Assembly (NCBI RefSeq): GCF_014205135.1
Contig: NZ_JACHMY010000001.1
Location: 5,332,001 to 5,396,000, forward strand
Length of the DNA: 64,000 nt
Direction of reading: 5' to 3'
Origin: Kribbella italica
Lineage (GTDB): Bacteria > Actinomycetota > Actinomycetes > Propionibacteriales > Kribbellaceae
Position 1 is the stretch's first letter. Each line of letters opens with the position of its first letter. Below are positions 30,866 through 40,153 of the stretch, piece by piece. A model generated the notes under the pieces. It was given only the letters and a program-made list of their open reading frames with translations, searched no databases and was not told the origin of the DNA. The translations under genes were made by a program, and so were the position numbers.

Positions 30866-31975
30866 ATGTCCGAGCCCCAGCCGTCCACCACGAGCGTCGA
30901 CCTCGCCGTCATCGGAGCCGGGATCGGCGGGCTGGCGACTGCTGTCGCCCTGCGTCACGCCGGCCTCGACCCCCACGTCTTCGAACGGACTCCCGTCCTC
31001 AGCGAGGTCGGTGGGGCGGTCGTCATCCGCGACCCGAGCGTGCGGCTGCTCGAGGAGTGGGGGCTGCAGGCCTTTCACGACGAAGCAGTACCGGTCGACG
31101 TCCTGGAGATGCGGGACGTCACCGGCCAGGTGGTCCGGACGTCACCGGCCGACTTGGCCGGCGACGGCCAGGCGTACTCCACGCACCGGCACGATGTTCA
31201 CGACCTCCTCGCCGGCGCCGTCGGCTCTGACCGGATCCACCTCGGCGCCGCCGCGGAGTCGGTGGCGAACGAGCCCGACGGCGAGCACGCCACCATCACG
31301 TTCTCCGACGGTTCCCGGGTCACCGCCCGACTGGTCGTCGGAGCCGACGGGATCCGATCGGTGGCGCGCAGGGTCGTCGTCGACGACGCCCCGGTCTTCG
31401 ACGGGATCATCGCTTTACGCGGTACGGCGCCCGCTTCCGCGCTTCCCGACGGCGCCGGAGCCGACCGCATCACCGTCTGGTCGGACGGCGCCCAGATGAT
31501 TCTGGGGCTGCCCCTGCGCGGTGGAACCGAGATCGCGCTGGACACGATCGTCAGCCAGGACCTGCCCCCCGAGGACCTCTGGCACGCCGAGGTGTCCCGC
31601 GCGGACCTGCTGATGCGATTCAGCGACTTCGACCCCGGCCTACGTCACCTGATCGCGTCCGGATCACCCTCGGTGCGGGCCAACCCCGTGTACGACCGCG
31701 AGCCGATCACGCAGTGGGCCCGAGGACGCGTCGTCCTGGTCGGTGACGCGGCCCACCCGATGGCGCCCCGTCAGGGACAGGGCGCCAACCAGGCGATCCA
31801 GGACGCCGGCGCTCTGGCCACCGCGCTCGGAGAGTTCGGGCTCGACCGCTTGGAGCACGCCGTCGACGCCTACCACCAGGAGCGAGTCGCTACTGCGACC
31901 ACCTTGCAGCGAGCCTCGCGGACCGCTCCCGAGTTCCGCGACGCCACGGCTTCTGAGCGCCCTGGCCTCCGGTAG
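30866..31975 (+). CDS. FAD-dependent aromatic monooxygenase (PHBH fold)
   Basis: A 369-residue flavoprotein hydroxylase. The three FAD signatures are present: 'GAGIGGLATA' (GxGxxG, residues 17-22), 'VGADGIRS' (the DG motif) and 'VVLVGDAAHPMAPRQGQGAN' (the GD motif). It belongs to the salicylate/3-hydroxybenzoate 6-hydroxylase-like group, so it would hydroxylate an aromatic ring with NAD(P)H and O2. GAAAGGAAG precedes ATG 30866. Likely controlled by the divergent TetR protein. Confidence 0.9.
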   Translation: MSEPQPSTTSVDLAVIGAGIGGLATAVALRHAGLDPHVFERTPVLSEVGGAVVIRDPSVRLLEEWGLQAFHDEAVPVDVLEMRDVTGQVVRTSPADLAGDGQAYSTHRHDVHDLLAGAVGSDRIHLGAAAESVANEPDGEHATITFSDGSRVTARLVVGADGIRSVARRVVVDDAPVFDGIIALRGTAPASALPDGAGADRITVWSDGAQMILGLPLRGGTEIALDTIVSQDLPPEDLWHAEVSRADLLMRFSDFDPGLRHLIASGSPSVRANPVYDREPITQWARGRVVLVGDAAHPMAPRQGQGANQAIQDAGALATALGEFGLDRLEHAVDAYHQERVATATTLQRASRTAPEFRDATASERPGLR

Positions 31976-32004
31976 CGAGCATGGACGGAGTACGGCCAGA
32001 GCTG

Positions 32005-32892
32005 TCAGAGCTCAGCCGGCACTGCACTGAGGACGGTCTGGCTGGGGGCGGTGCCGAACATGCGGCGGTACTCCCGGCTGAACTGTGAGGGGCTTGTGTA
32101 GCCGACCGAGAACCCGACCGCGGCGACTTCGTGGTCGCCGGTGAGGAGCCGCATGCGGGCTTCGTTGAGGCGTAGCTGCTTCTGGTACTCCAGCGGGGTC
32201 ATCGAGGTGAGGGTGAGGAAGTGCCGGTGGAAGGAGGACGGGCTCATCGCAGCCGTTGCGGCGAGGTCGGCGACGCGCAGTGGCTGGTGATAATGGTCCC
32301 GGATCCAGCGGATCGCGCGGGTGAGGTGGACGAGCCGGCTGTCGGCGATGCCGATCTGACGGATGGTTGCCCCTTGCGGGCCGGTCAGCAGGCGCCAGAG
32401 GATCTCGCGTTCGAGGCCGGCGCCGAGTGCGGCCACGTCGGCGGGATGGTCAAGCAGTGCGAGCAACCGCGCGATCGCGTCCAGCAGCGACAGTGGCGCG
32501 TGACCGACGCCGAAGGCCGACGGCGAGAGCGCGGCGGAGGCGCCACCCGCACCGCCGGTGTCGAGCAGCAGCGACGCGATGCGGTCCGGGTTCAGCATGA
32601 TGGCGACGGCCAGGAACGGCTCGTTCTCGTCGGCGGCGACGATGCTACCCACGACGGGCAGGTCGACGGAGGTGACGAGGTAGTCGCCGGCGCCGTACCG
32701 GTAGACCTCGCTGTTCAAGGTGGTGTGCTTGACACCGCCGGCCACCAAGGTCAAGGCGGGTTCCAGGACGTGACCGATCGGCTGGGTGGTTCGTGTCGTG
32801 CGCACGACCGAGACGCCCGGTAGCGCAGTGGCGGTGAGGCCGTCGCGCGCGTGCCGGGTGATGGCGTGCTTGATGTCGAGGAGCCGGTCCAC
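32005..32892 (-). CDS. AraC-family transcriptional regulator (AraC_N type)
   Basis: A 295-residue regulator. The N-terminal AraC_N cupin-like domain (to about residue 180) is followed by two HTH motifs, 'LRVADLAATAAMSPSSFHRHF' split at 20 and 'VAAVGFSVGYTSPSQFSREY'. This type is usually next to, and activates, oxidoreductase genes. It starts at a GTG with weak upstream GGAAA. It is divergent from an aldo/keto reductase and the gap holds a strong inverted repeat. Confidence 0.9.
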   Translation of the reverse strand: MDRLLDIKHAITRHARDGLTATALPGVSVVRTTRTTQPIGHVLEPALTLVAGGVKHTTLNSEVYRYGAGDYLVTSVDLPVVGSIVAADENEPFLAVAIMLNPDRIASLLLDTGGAGGASAALSPSAFGVGHAPLSLLDAIARLLALLDHPADVAALGAGLEREILWRLLTGPQGATIRQIGIADSRLVHLTRAIRWIRDHYHQPLRVADLAATAAMSPSSFHRHFLTLTSMTPLEYQKQLRLNEARMRLLTGDHEVAAVGFSVGYTSPSQFSREYRRMFGTAPSQTVLSAVPAEL

Positions 32893-32984
32893 GGTTTCCA
32901 GTCAAGCACGCGAGCATGCGATCACCGCGAGGTTGACAGGATCAGGCAAGCCTCGGGCAGGATCTTGCTAACGGTTCGGTCGTG

Positions 32985-33017
32985 GGCGGTGGTTCTGTGG
33001 AACCCAGAACCACCGCC
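32985..33017. promoter_or_regulatory. perfect 12-base inverted repeat before the aldo/keto reductase
   Basis: GGCGGTGGTTCT (32985-32996) and AGAACCACCGCC (33006-33017) flank a 9-base spacer, 18 bases before ATG 33036. It could be an AraC/other operator or a 5' hairpin in the mRNA. Confidence 0.55.
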
Positions 33018-33035
33018 GACGAAATGGACACAGCA

Positions 33036-34031
33036 ATGCAGAAGCGCTTTCTGGGCACCAGTGGTCTCGAGGTCTCCGGACTCGGGCTCGGCACCATGAA
33101 CATGACCGGTCCGTACGGGCCGCCGCAGGACCCGCGGGAGATGATCGCCCTCCTGCGGTCGGCGGTCGAGCGCGGCGTCACCTTCTTCGACACCGCCGAG
33201 AGCTACGGCCCGCTGGAGAACGAGAAGCTGCTCGGCGAGGCCTTCGAGAGCATCCGCGACGACGTCGTGATCGCCACGAAGTTCGGGTTCGAACTCGACC
33301 CGGCGTCCGGCGAGCGACTCGGTGCTCTGAACAGCCGCCCCGAGCACATCCGCGCGGCCACCGACGGCAGCCTGCGACGACTGCGGACGGACCACATCGA
33401 CCTGCTGTACCAGCACCGCGTTGATCCTGAGGTGCCGATCGAGGAGGTCGCGGGAACCGTCAAGGAGCTGATCGCCGAGGGCAAGGTCAGGCATTTCGGT
33501 CTGTCGGAAGCAGGGGTGCAAACCATCCGGCGCGCTCACACGATCCAGCCCGTCACCGCACTGCAGAGCGAGTACTCGCTGTGGTATCGCGGGCCGGAAA
33601 CCGACATCGTCCCCACCCTGGAGGAGCTCGGCATCGGATTCGTGCCCTTCTCACCGCTCGGCGCGGGCTTCCTCACCGGCAAGATCGATCTGACCACGGA
33701 ACTGGACGCGACCGACTTCCGGAGCAGCGTCCCTCGCTTCGCCACCGAGTACCGGGCCGCCAATCTGGCCCTCGTCGAACTCGTCCGCGGCGTGGCGTCG
33801 CGCAAGGGCGCAACGCCGGCTCAGATCGCGCTGGGGTGGCTGCTGGCGCAGAAGCCCTGGATCGTACCGATCCCGGGGACGACGAAACTGCACCGGCTCG
33901 AGGAGAACCTCGGCGGAGCCGACATCGAGTTCTCCGCCGCTGAACTCGACGACATCGCCGGCGCGGCCTCGAAGCTGCAACTGATCGGCGACCGGATGCC
34001 GAAGAGCTTTCTCGAGACCACGGAGGGGTAG
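33036..34031 (+). CDS. aldo/keto reductase
   Basis: A 331-residue NADP-dependent AKR of the YhdN/Tas type. The catalytic Asp and Tyr are in 'FFDTAESYG', the Lys in 'VIATKFGF' and the His in 'LYQHRVD'. The cofactor loop is 'IPIPGTTKLHRLEENLGGA'-like near the C terminus. I chose ATG 33036 because homologues begin with 'MQKRFLG'; ATG 33024 and a GTG at 32982 are alternatives and none has a good ribosome site. Likely under the divergent AraC regulator. Confidence 0.88.
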   Translation: MQKRFLGTSGLEVSGLGLGTMNMTGPYGPPQDPREMIALLRSAVERGVTFFDTAESYGPLENEKLLGEAFESIRDDVVIATKFGFELDPASGERLGALNSRPEHIRAATDGSLRRLRTDHIDLLYQHRVDPEVPIEEVAGTVKELIAEGKVRHFGLSEAGVQTIRRAHTIQPVTALQSEYSLWYRGPETDIVPTLEELGIGFVPFSPLGAGFLTGKIDLTTELDATDFRSSVPRFATEYRAANLALVELVRGVASRKGATPAQIALGWLLAQKPWIVPIPGTTKLHRLEENLGGADIEFSAAELDDIAGAASKLQLIGDRMPKSFLETTEG

Positions 34032-34081
34032 GGACCTGCACGGCCTGCGCTGGATCCGGCGCAGGCGAGAGTCGTTCGAGG

Positions 34082-35533
34082 TCAGCTGAGCAGCGCGAAC
34101 AACGTGGCCGGGAGGATCGAGAAGACGACGGCGACCGCGGTGCAGGCGGTGATGACGGTGACTGCTGTGTTCTCGATGTTGACCGAGAACGGGGGGTCGT
34201 CCGGGGTCCGGAAGAGTTCGGCGATCCAGCGGAGGTAGACGGCCAGGCCGATCATCACGTTGACGGCCATGACGATGGCCAGCCAGAGGAAGTTGGAGTC
34301 GATGACGGACTGGAAGGCCGCGAGCTTGGTGAAGAGGCCGGCCAGGCCTGGGGGAAGGCCGGCGAGGACGACCAGGAAGAAGACGAGGGCGGCGGCCAGG
34401 CCTGGTTCGGAGCGGAGCATGCCTTGGTAGTCGGTGAGCAGGCCGCCGGGGCGGTGACGCTGGACTACGGCGACCGCACCGAACGCGCCAAGAGTGACGA
34501 CCACGTACGCCGCCAGGTAGGCGACGACCGCCTGCGCGTCACCGACGGCGAGGGGAGCTAGCAGGAAGCCGACCTGGCCGATCGACGACCAGGCGAGCAG
34601 GCGGACCGCGAAGCGCTGGCGGAGGGCGGCGACGTTGCCGACGGTCATCGTGACGGCGGCGAGGATCGCCAGGGTCAGCCGGAGGTCGACGCCGCTGGGG
34701 GCGATGCCGTAGATGACCAGCACCAGGAGGCCGGCGACGCCGGCCGACTTGGAGACGACGGCGAGGAAGGCGGCGACCTCGACGGGCGCACCGGCGTACG
34801 TGTCGGGCAGCCAGCCGTGGAACGGGACGGCCGCGATCTTGAAGGCGAACCCGACCACGATGAACAGGACCGCGACGAAGGCAACCCGGCGCAACGACGA
34901 GTCGAGCCCAGGAACGCGAGCGGCGAGCGTCTGCAGATAGAGGGTCCCGGTCACGCCGTACAGGTACGAGATGCCGAACAGCATCACCGCGGTCGACAGG
35001 ACCGAGACGAAGAAGGCCTTCAGCGCGCCCTCGGAACCACGGCGGTCCCGCCGCAGTGCGACCATCGCGAAGCTGGGCAGCGAGACGACCTCGAGCGCGA
35101 TCACCATCGTCGCGAGGTCGCGCGCACCGGCGAGCACGGTCGCGCCGACCAGCGCGCTGAGCAGGAGGAAGTGGTACTCCCCCACCGGGATGTCGCGATC
35201 AAGCAGCTGGTACGCCGAAAGCCAGACGACCCCAAGCCCACCGAGCAACAACACCGCCCAGAGCCCGGCGGTCAGCGGCTCGAAGACCAGGCTGCACTCG
35301 GCCGGGCCTTCGACCGCCGTACGGCAGAAGCCGGGGCGGAACTCGTTCTGCTGGGTGAGCACGAACCCCAGCCCGAACAGGATCACCCCGCTGCTCACCA
35401 GCGAAACGCTCAGATGCCGCCACCGCGAGGAGCCGGCACCCCAGAAGCTGTCGATCATCAGGACGGCGACGGCGCCGAGCGCGAGGACCAGCGGGACGAT
35501 GACCGCCTGCCAGTCGGTCCAGGTCATCGTCAT
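34082..35533 (-). CDS. nuoN: NADH-quinone oxidoreductase subunit N
   Basis: A 483-residue antiporter-like membrane subunit of complex I with about 14 helices. The broken transmembrane helices and a central Lys in 'FFVSVLSTAVMLFGISYLYG' (the 'KAFFV' region) are typical. It is the last gene of nuoIJKLMN and overlaps nuoM by four bases. It would help pump protons in the membrane arm. Confidence 0.95.
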   Translation of the reverse strand: MTMTWTDWQAVIVPLVLALGAVAVLMIDSFWGAGSSRWRHLSVSLVSSGVILFGLGFVLTQQNEFRPGFCRTAVEGPAECSLVFEPLTAGLWAVLLLGGLGVVWLSAYQLLDRDIPVGEYHFLLLSALVGATVLAGARDLATMVIALEVVSLPSFAMVALRRDRRGSEGALKAFFVSVLSTAVMLFGISYLYGVTGTLYLQTLAARVPGLDSSLRRVAFVAVLFIVVGFAFKIAAVPFHGWLPDTYAGAPVEVAAFLAVVSKSAGVAGLLVLVIYGIAPSGVDLRLTLAILAAVTMTVGNVAALRQRFAVRLLAWSSIGQVGFLLAPLAVGDAQAVVAYLAAYVVVTLGAFGAVAVVQRHRPGGLLTDYQGMLRSEPGLAAALVFFLVVLAGLPPGLAGLFTKLAAFQSVIDSNFLWLAIVMAVNVMIGLAVYLRWIAELFRTPDDPPFSVNIENTAVTVITACTAVAVVFSILPATLFALLS

Positions 35534-37041
35534 AGGAACGTCCAGTGATCGAGCAGCAGCCAGGGACAGAACCCGAGCACGACGGTCAGCACGACCAGCG
35601 GCGCCCAGGTGACGAGCTCGATCCGGCTCAGGTCGACGGCGAACGCGGTCGCCGGGTGCTCGGCCGGATCGCCTTGGCAGAGGTTGCGGATCAGGCGCAG
35701 GAAGTACGCCGCGGTCAGCACGGTCCCGAGTCCGGCGATCACCATCATCACCAGGTACGTCGTCCGCGGCAGCCCGTCAGCCGGTCGGAACGCACCCATC
35801 AGCGCGAGCATCTCGCCCCAGAACCCGGCCAGCCCGGGCAGCCCGAGCGAGGCCAGGCACGCGAACGTCAGCAGCGCGCTGATCCGCGGCAGCCGCGCGT
35901 ACAGCGCCCGGCCGATCGTGCGCAGGTCGCTGGTGTCGTGCCGGTCCTTGATCGCACCGGCCAGGAAGAACAGCAGGCCGGTGATCACGCCGTGCGCGAT
36001 GTTCGCGAACAGGGCGCCGGCGACGCCCTCGGGCGACATCGTCGCGATGCCGAGCCCGATGAAGCCCATGTGGCCGACCGACGAGTACGCGATCAGCCGC
36101 TTCACGTCGGTCTGCGCCAGGCAGGCCAGCGAGCCGGCGACGATCGCCATCGTGGAGAAGCCGGCCAGGTACGGCGCGATGGTCGCGGTCGCGTCGGGCA
36201 GGACGGGCAGCAGGATCCGGACCAGGCCGTAGCTGCCGAGCTTCAGCAGTACGCCGGCCAGCAGGACCGAGCCGACCGTCGGTGCCTTCGCGTGCGCGTC
36301 CGGGAGCCAGATGTGCAGCGGCCAGAGCGGCATCTTCACGGCCAGGCCGAGCGCGATCAGGATCGCCGCGGCCAGCGCCGTACCGTGCGCGCCGGTGACC
36401 GGGAACTGGCCGAGCAGCTCGAGGTCGAAGGTGCCGGAGTTGCGGTAGAGCAGCAGGAAGCCGACCAGCATGACGGCCGAGCCGAGCACCGTCATCAGCA
36501 CGAACGTGGTCGCGGCGCGGCGGCGTCCGGCCGGGTCGTGGTGGTCGCCCCAGATATCGATGATGAGCCACATCGGGATCAGGACGACCTCGAAGAACAG
36601 GAAGAACAGGATCAGGTCGGCGGCCGCGAAGGTGCCGATCACGCCGGTCTCGATCACCAGCAGCAGCGCGATCAGGGAGCGGGTGCGGCCGATGCGTGGG
36701 GTGATGCGGAGGGAGTAGAGACAGCAGAGGAAGACCAGGAGCGCGGTGAGCATGATCAACGGCAGCGAGATGCTGTCGACCGCGAGGTGGAAGCGGACGT
36801 CGAGTGCGGGGATCCAGGTGAGGTCGGTCTCGGCAAAGGGCCGCAACTGGCCGACTACTTGAGGTGGACGTGGCGACTGCAAGTAGTTGATCCACAGGAC
36901 GACCGAGCCGATCAGCACCAGGCCCGAGATCACCGAGCCGTACAGCGCCGCGATGCGGTCAGCGGTTGAGGACGGCAACGACCACAACGCCAGAGCCGCG
37001 AGCACCGGAAGCGCCAGGATGCTCAGCAGTACGCCGTTCAC
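35530..37041 (-). CDS. nuoM: NADH-quinone oxidoreductase subunit M
   Basis: A 503-residue antiporter-like subunit. The conserved 'FFEVVLIPMWLII' Glu, and 'KMPLWPLHIWLPDAHAKAPT' with the proton-channel Lys/His, are present, plus 'YSSVGHMGFIGLG'. Full length. Four-base overlaps join it to nuoL and nuoN. Confidence 0.96.
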   Translation of the reverse strand: MNGVLLSILALPVLAALALWSLPSSTADRIAALYGSVISGLVLIGSVVLWINYLQSPRPPQVVGQLRPFAETDLTWIPALDVRFHLAVDSISLPLIMLTALLVFLCCLYSLRITPRIGRTRSLIALLLVIETGVIGTFAAADLILFFLFFEVVLIPMWLIIDIWGDHHDPAGRRRAATTFVLMTVLGSAVMLVGFLLLYRNSGTFDLELLGQFPVTGAHGTALAAAILIALGLAVKMPLWPLHIWLPDAHAKAPTVGSVLLAGVLLKLGSYGLVRILLPVLPDATATIAPYLAGFSTMAIVAGSLACLAQTDVKRLIAYSSVGHMGFIGLGIATMSPEGVAGALFANIAHGVITGLLFFLAGAIKDRHDTSDLRTIGRALYARLPRISALLTFACLASLGLPGLAGFWGEMLALMGAFRPADGLPRTTYLVMMVIAGLGTVLTAAYFLRLIRNLCQGDPAEHPATAFAVDLSRIELVTWAPLVVLTVVLGFCPWLLLDHWTFL

Positions 37042-38801
37042 GCGCCGATCACCCCCGCCAGGATCGCCAGCGCGATCACGCCGCCGACCGCGAGCGTCAG
37101 GTAGGTCTGCACGTTCCCCGTCTGCAGCATCCGGAGCCCCTGCGACGCGAGCGTCCCCGCCCGCCCGATCCCGCGCACGTACCCACCGACCACGTCCCGG
37201 TCACCCAGTACCGCGAGCTTCGCGAACCACCGCACCGGCACGACCACAGCCTTCCCGTACGCCGCGTCGACGCCGAACTCCTGCTCCAGCACCACCGGCC
37301 GCGGATCGGCTCCGCGCTGCCACAGCGAGTACGCCGGAAGCGCGCCGATGACCGCCAGCGCGGTCGTCAGTCCGGCCACCGGCCAGCTCACGTGCACGCC
37401 GTCGGCGTACCCGAGCGCGATCGCGCCGACCGCCAGCAGCACCAACGGTCCGAGCATCAACCACGACCCGTCCCGCAGCTTCGAGGTGTCGGGATCCTCC
37501 ACGTCGGCCATCGCGTCGTCGTCCTCGAACGCGCCGAGCGCACCGGCCAGCGCGGGCGTCCGGAAGAAGACCCACAGCCACAACCGCACGCAGTAGAAGG
37601 CCGTCATCGCGGCGGTCAGGCAGACCGACACGAGCACGACCCAGCCGATCGTCGACCCGTCGCGCGCGTGGTGCCAGGCGGCCTCGACCACCGAGTCCTT
37701 CGAGAAGAACCCGGCAAACCCCGGTACGCCGGCCAGCGCCGCGAGCCCGATCGTCATCGTCACGAAGGTCACCGGCATCGCCTTGCGCAGCACGCCGCGC
37801 CGCGTGTACCGCCGGAGTACGACGAACGCCGCGCTGCCGACCTGGTGCAGCAGCACGCCGGCGCAGAGGAACAGCAGCCCCTTGAACGCGGCGTGCGTGA
37901 CCAGGTGGAAGAGCGCCGCGTGCCGGCCGTCCGCCGTACCGAGCGAGAGCGCGGCGAACATGATCGCGAGCTGGCTGACCGTCGACCAGGCCAGGACGCG
38001 CTTTACCTCGACCGCGGCCACCGCGCAGAGCGCCGCGAACAGCATCGTCACGCAGGCGACCACGGCCAGGATCTTGAGCGTCGTCTCCGCTGCGACGAAC
38101 ACGTCGTACAGGCGGGCGATCAGGAAGACACCGGCGGCGACCATCGTCGCCGCGTGGATCAGCGCGCTGACCGGGCTCGGACCGGGCATCGCGTCCGGGA
38201 GCCAGGTCTGCAGCGGAACCTGCGCGGACTTGCCGACCACGCCGACCAGCAGCAGCACGGTCCCAACCGTCAGCGCCGTCGGGGAGATGGAGCTGCCGCT
38301 GAGCTCGGAGATCCGGAAGGTGCCGGCGCCCAGGCCGAGCACGAAGATGCCGAACAGGAAGCCGACATCGCCCAGCCGGGTGACCAGGAACGCCTTCATC
38401 GCGCCGGCGCGGGCGTCGCGACGCTCCCAGTAGTGGCTGATCAGCAGGTACGAGCAGGCGCCCATCACCTCCCAGCCGATCAGCAGCAGGAACAGGCTGT
38501 CGGAGATCACCACGGTGACCATCGCGGCGGTGAAGAGCGTGACCAGCGCCGTGTACGACGCGACGCGGTCGTGCAGGTAGCTGATCGAGTAGACCTGGAC
38601 GCAGGTCGAGACCACGCCCACGACGGCCAGCAGCAGCACGGTCAGGTCGTCGGTGCGGAGATCGAAGGTCCAGTACGCCGAACCGGCGCCGGTGCCGGGG
38701 AACGAGGTGACCTGCGGGTCCGCGCCGTACAGCAGGATCGCGCTGAGGATCACGAGCAGCGAGAAGCCGACGCCGAGCACGCGCCAGGTGGTCGCGATCA
38801 C
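37038..38801 (-). CDS. nuoL: NADH-quinone oxidoreductase subunit L
   Basis: A 587-residue antiporter-like subunit with the diagnostic 'GKSAQVPLQTWLPDAMPGPS' and 'HAATMVAAGVFLIAR'. It is a little short compared with the usual 610-660 residues, the difference being at the N terminus and in the last part before the lateral helix. The C-terminal region ends in a final transmembrane helix. Joined by 4-base overlaps to nuoK and nuoM. Confidence 0.94.
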   Translation of the reverse strand: MIATTWRVLGVGFSLLVILSAILLYGADPQVTSFPGTGAGSAYWTFDLRTDDLTVLLLAVVGVVSTCVQVYSISYLHDRVASYTALVTLFTAAMVTVVISDSLFLLLIGWEVMGACSYLLISHYWERRDARAGAMKAFLVTRLGDVGFLFGIFVLGLGAGTFRISELSGSSISPTALTVGTVLLLVGVVGKSAQVPLQTWLPDAMPGPSPVSALIHAATMVAAGVFLIARLYDVFVAAETTLKILAVVACVTMLFAALCAVAAVEVKRVLAWSTVSQLAIMFAALSLGTADGRHAALFHLVTHAAFKGLLFLCAGVLLHQVGSAAFVVLRRYTRRGVLRKAMPVTFVTMTIGLAALAGVPGFAGFFSKDSVVEAAWHHARDGSTIGWVVLVSVCLTAAMTAFYCVRLWLWVFFRTPALAGALGAFEDDDAMADVEDPDTSKLRDGSWLMLGPLVLLAVGAIALGYADGVHVSWPVAGLTTALAVIGALPAYSLWQRGADPRPVVLEQEFGVDAAYGKAVVVPVRWFAKLAVLGDRDVVGGYVRGIGRAGTLASQGLRMLQTGNVQTYLTLAVGGVIALAILAGVIGA

Positions 38802-39115
38802 GGCCCGACCTCCTCGCGCAGGTCGCGCGCCGCGTCCGCGTCGACGTGCCCGTGGCCGCGGAACAGCAGCAGCACGATCGCCAGGCCGAGTCCGATCTCG
38901 GCCGCGGCGATGGTGATCACGAAGATCGCCAGGGTCTGCCCGGTGGCCAGGCCGTCGAGGCGCCAGGCGTCGAAGGCGACCAGGTTGAGGTTGACCGCGT
39001 TGAGCATCAGCTCGAACGACATCAGCACGGTGATCGCGTTGCGGCGCGCGAGCACGCCGTACACGCCGAGGCAGAACAGGACGACCGCCAGCAGCAGCGG
39101 GAGCACGAGTGGCAT
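38798..39115 (-). CDS. nuoK: NADH-quinone oxidoreductase subunit K
   Basis: A 105-residue subunit with three membrane helices and the conserved acidic residues in the last two ('MSFELMLNAVNL' with Glu, and 'AAAEIGLGLAIVLLLF' with Glu), which belong to the proton path. The start ATG shares one base with the nuoJ stop (TGATG). Confidence 0.96.
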   Translation of the reverse strand: MPLVLPLLLAVVLFCLGVYGVLARRNAITVLMSFELMLNAVNLNLVAFDAWRLDGLATGQTLAIFVITIAAAEIGLGLAIVLLLFRGHGHVDADAARDLREEVGP

Positions 39116-39615
39116 CAGTCCTCCTTCTTGCCCGCGCGCTGCGAGAGCACGATCGCGCCGATCAGCGCGGCCAGCAGGAGGACGGAGAGGACTTCGAACG
39201 GCAGCACCCAGGTGCGGAAGACGGCGTTCCCGATCGCTTCGGCCGATCCGTCGGGGACCGGCTTGACCTTCTCGTTGCCAAAAGCAACGACTACGCCGGC
39301 GCCGAGGAGCACCGCCAGGACGCCGGCGACGACCGCGGCGAAGGGACTGCGGTGCGTGGTCAGCGCGGGCAGCGGGTTGGTCGGGGCCTTGGTCAGCATC
39401 AGCGCGAAGAGCACCAGGACGACGATCGCGCCGACGTACACGAGGATCTGGACCAGGGCGACCAGCTCCGCGTGCAGCGCGCCGAAGCAGCCGGCGACGG
39501 CGCCGAGGGCGACCACGAGCCAGAGCGCGGCGTGCACGATCCGGCGCGAGGTAACGACCATGATGCTCGCGAACAGCGCCACCGCCCCCGCGATGGAGAA
39601 CAGCGCTGTGGTCAC
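39115..39615 (-). CDS. nuoJ: NADH-quinone oxidoreductase subunit J
   Basis: A 166-residue five-helix subunit. 'VHAALWLVVALGAVAGCFGAL' and 'ILVYVGAIVVLVLFALML' are the conserved helices, the second with the flexible pi-bulge region. GTG 39615 overlaps the nuoI stop by four bases and matches family N termini; a longer upstream frame lies inside nuoI. Confidence 0.94.
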   Translation of the reverse strand: MTTALFSIAGAVALFASIMVVTSRRIVHAALWLVVALGAVAGCFGALHAELVALVQILVYVGAIVVLVLFALMLTKAPTNPLPALTTHRSPFAAVVAGVLAVLLGAGVVVAFGNEKVKPVPDGSAEAIGNAVFRTWVLPFEVLSVLLLAALIGAIVLSQRAGKKED

Positions 39616-40115
39616 TCGTCGCTCCCCGGCTCGATCACCGGCTCGACGACGCTCGGCCCGGGGTCGATCGGCTGCGGCGCGGGCACGGTCCACATCCAGT
39701 CCCGCAGCTTGTCCTTCTCGTGGGTCAGGTTGATCAGCTCGGTCTCGGCGTACTCGAACTCCGGCGACCAGAACAGCGCGTCGAACGGGCAGGCCTCGAT
39801 GCAGATCCCGCAGTACATGCAGAGGCTGAAGTCGATCGCGAACCGGTCCAGCACGTTCCGGCTGCGCTCGCGGGCCTGCTCACCGACCGACGGCGCGGTC
39901 TCGGTGTGCGAGTCGATGTAGATGCACCAGCTCGGGCACTCGCGCGCGCAGAGCATGCAGGAGGTGCAGTTCTCCTCCATCAGCGCGATCACGCCCCGGC
40001 TGCGCGGCGGCAGCTCCGGCTGCACGTCGGGGTACTGCTCGGTGACGGCGCGGCGGGACAGCGTCTTCGCGGTGACCTTCAGACCGTCGATCAGACCCTT
40101 GCCGGGTAGCGCCAC
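39612..40115 (-). CDS. nuoI: NADH-quinone oxidoreductase subunit I (two 4Fe-4S)
   Basis: A 167-residue ferredoxin-like subunit linking the peripheral and membrane arms. Cys50-53-56-60 ('CTSCMLCAREC') and Cys99-102-105-109 ('CMYCGICIEAC') bind the two clusters. GGAGGAGGAGG precedes the GTG at 40115, which decides the start. A long upstream in-frame extension crosses the 164-base palindrome and is not coding. It heads nuoIJKLMN; nuoH, which normally precedes it, is instead at 51204. Confidence 0.95.
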   Translation of the reverse strand: MALPGKGLIDGLKVTAKTLSRRAVTEQYPDVQPELPPRSRGVIALMEENCTSCMLCARECPSWCIYIDSHTETAPSVGEQARERSRNVLDRFAIDFSLCMYCGICIEACPFDALFWSPEFEYAETELINLTHEKDKLRDWMWTVPAPQPIDPGPSVVEPVIEPGSDE

Positions 40116-40153
40116 GCCTCCTCCTCCGTCCGTAGTTTCTGAACGCTGACACT

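Noticed and set aside
36966..39266. 766-residue plus-strand frame
   Set aside because: It is antisense to nuoL, nuoK and nuoM, with low-complexity Arg/Gln-rich text and no start-site support.
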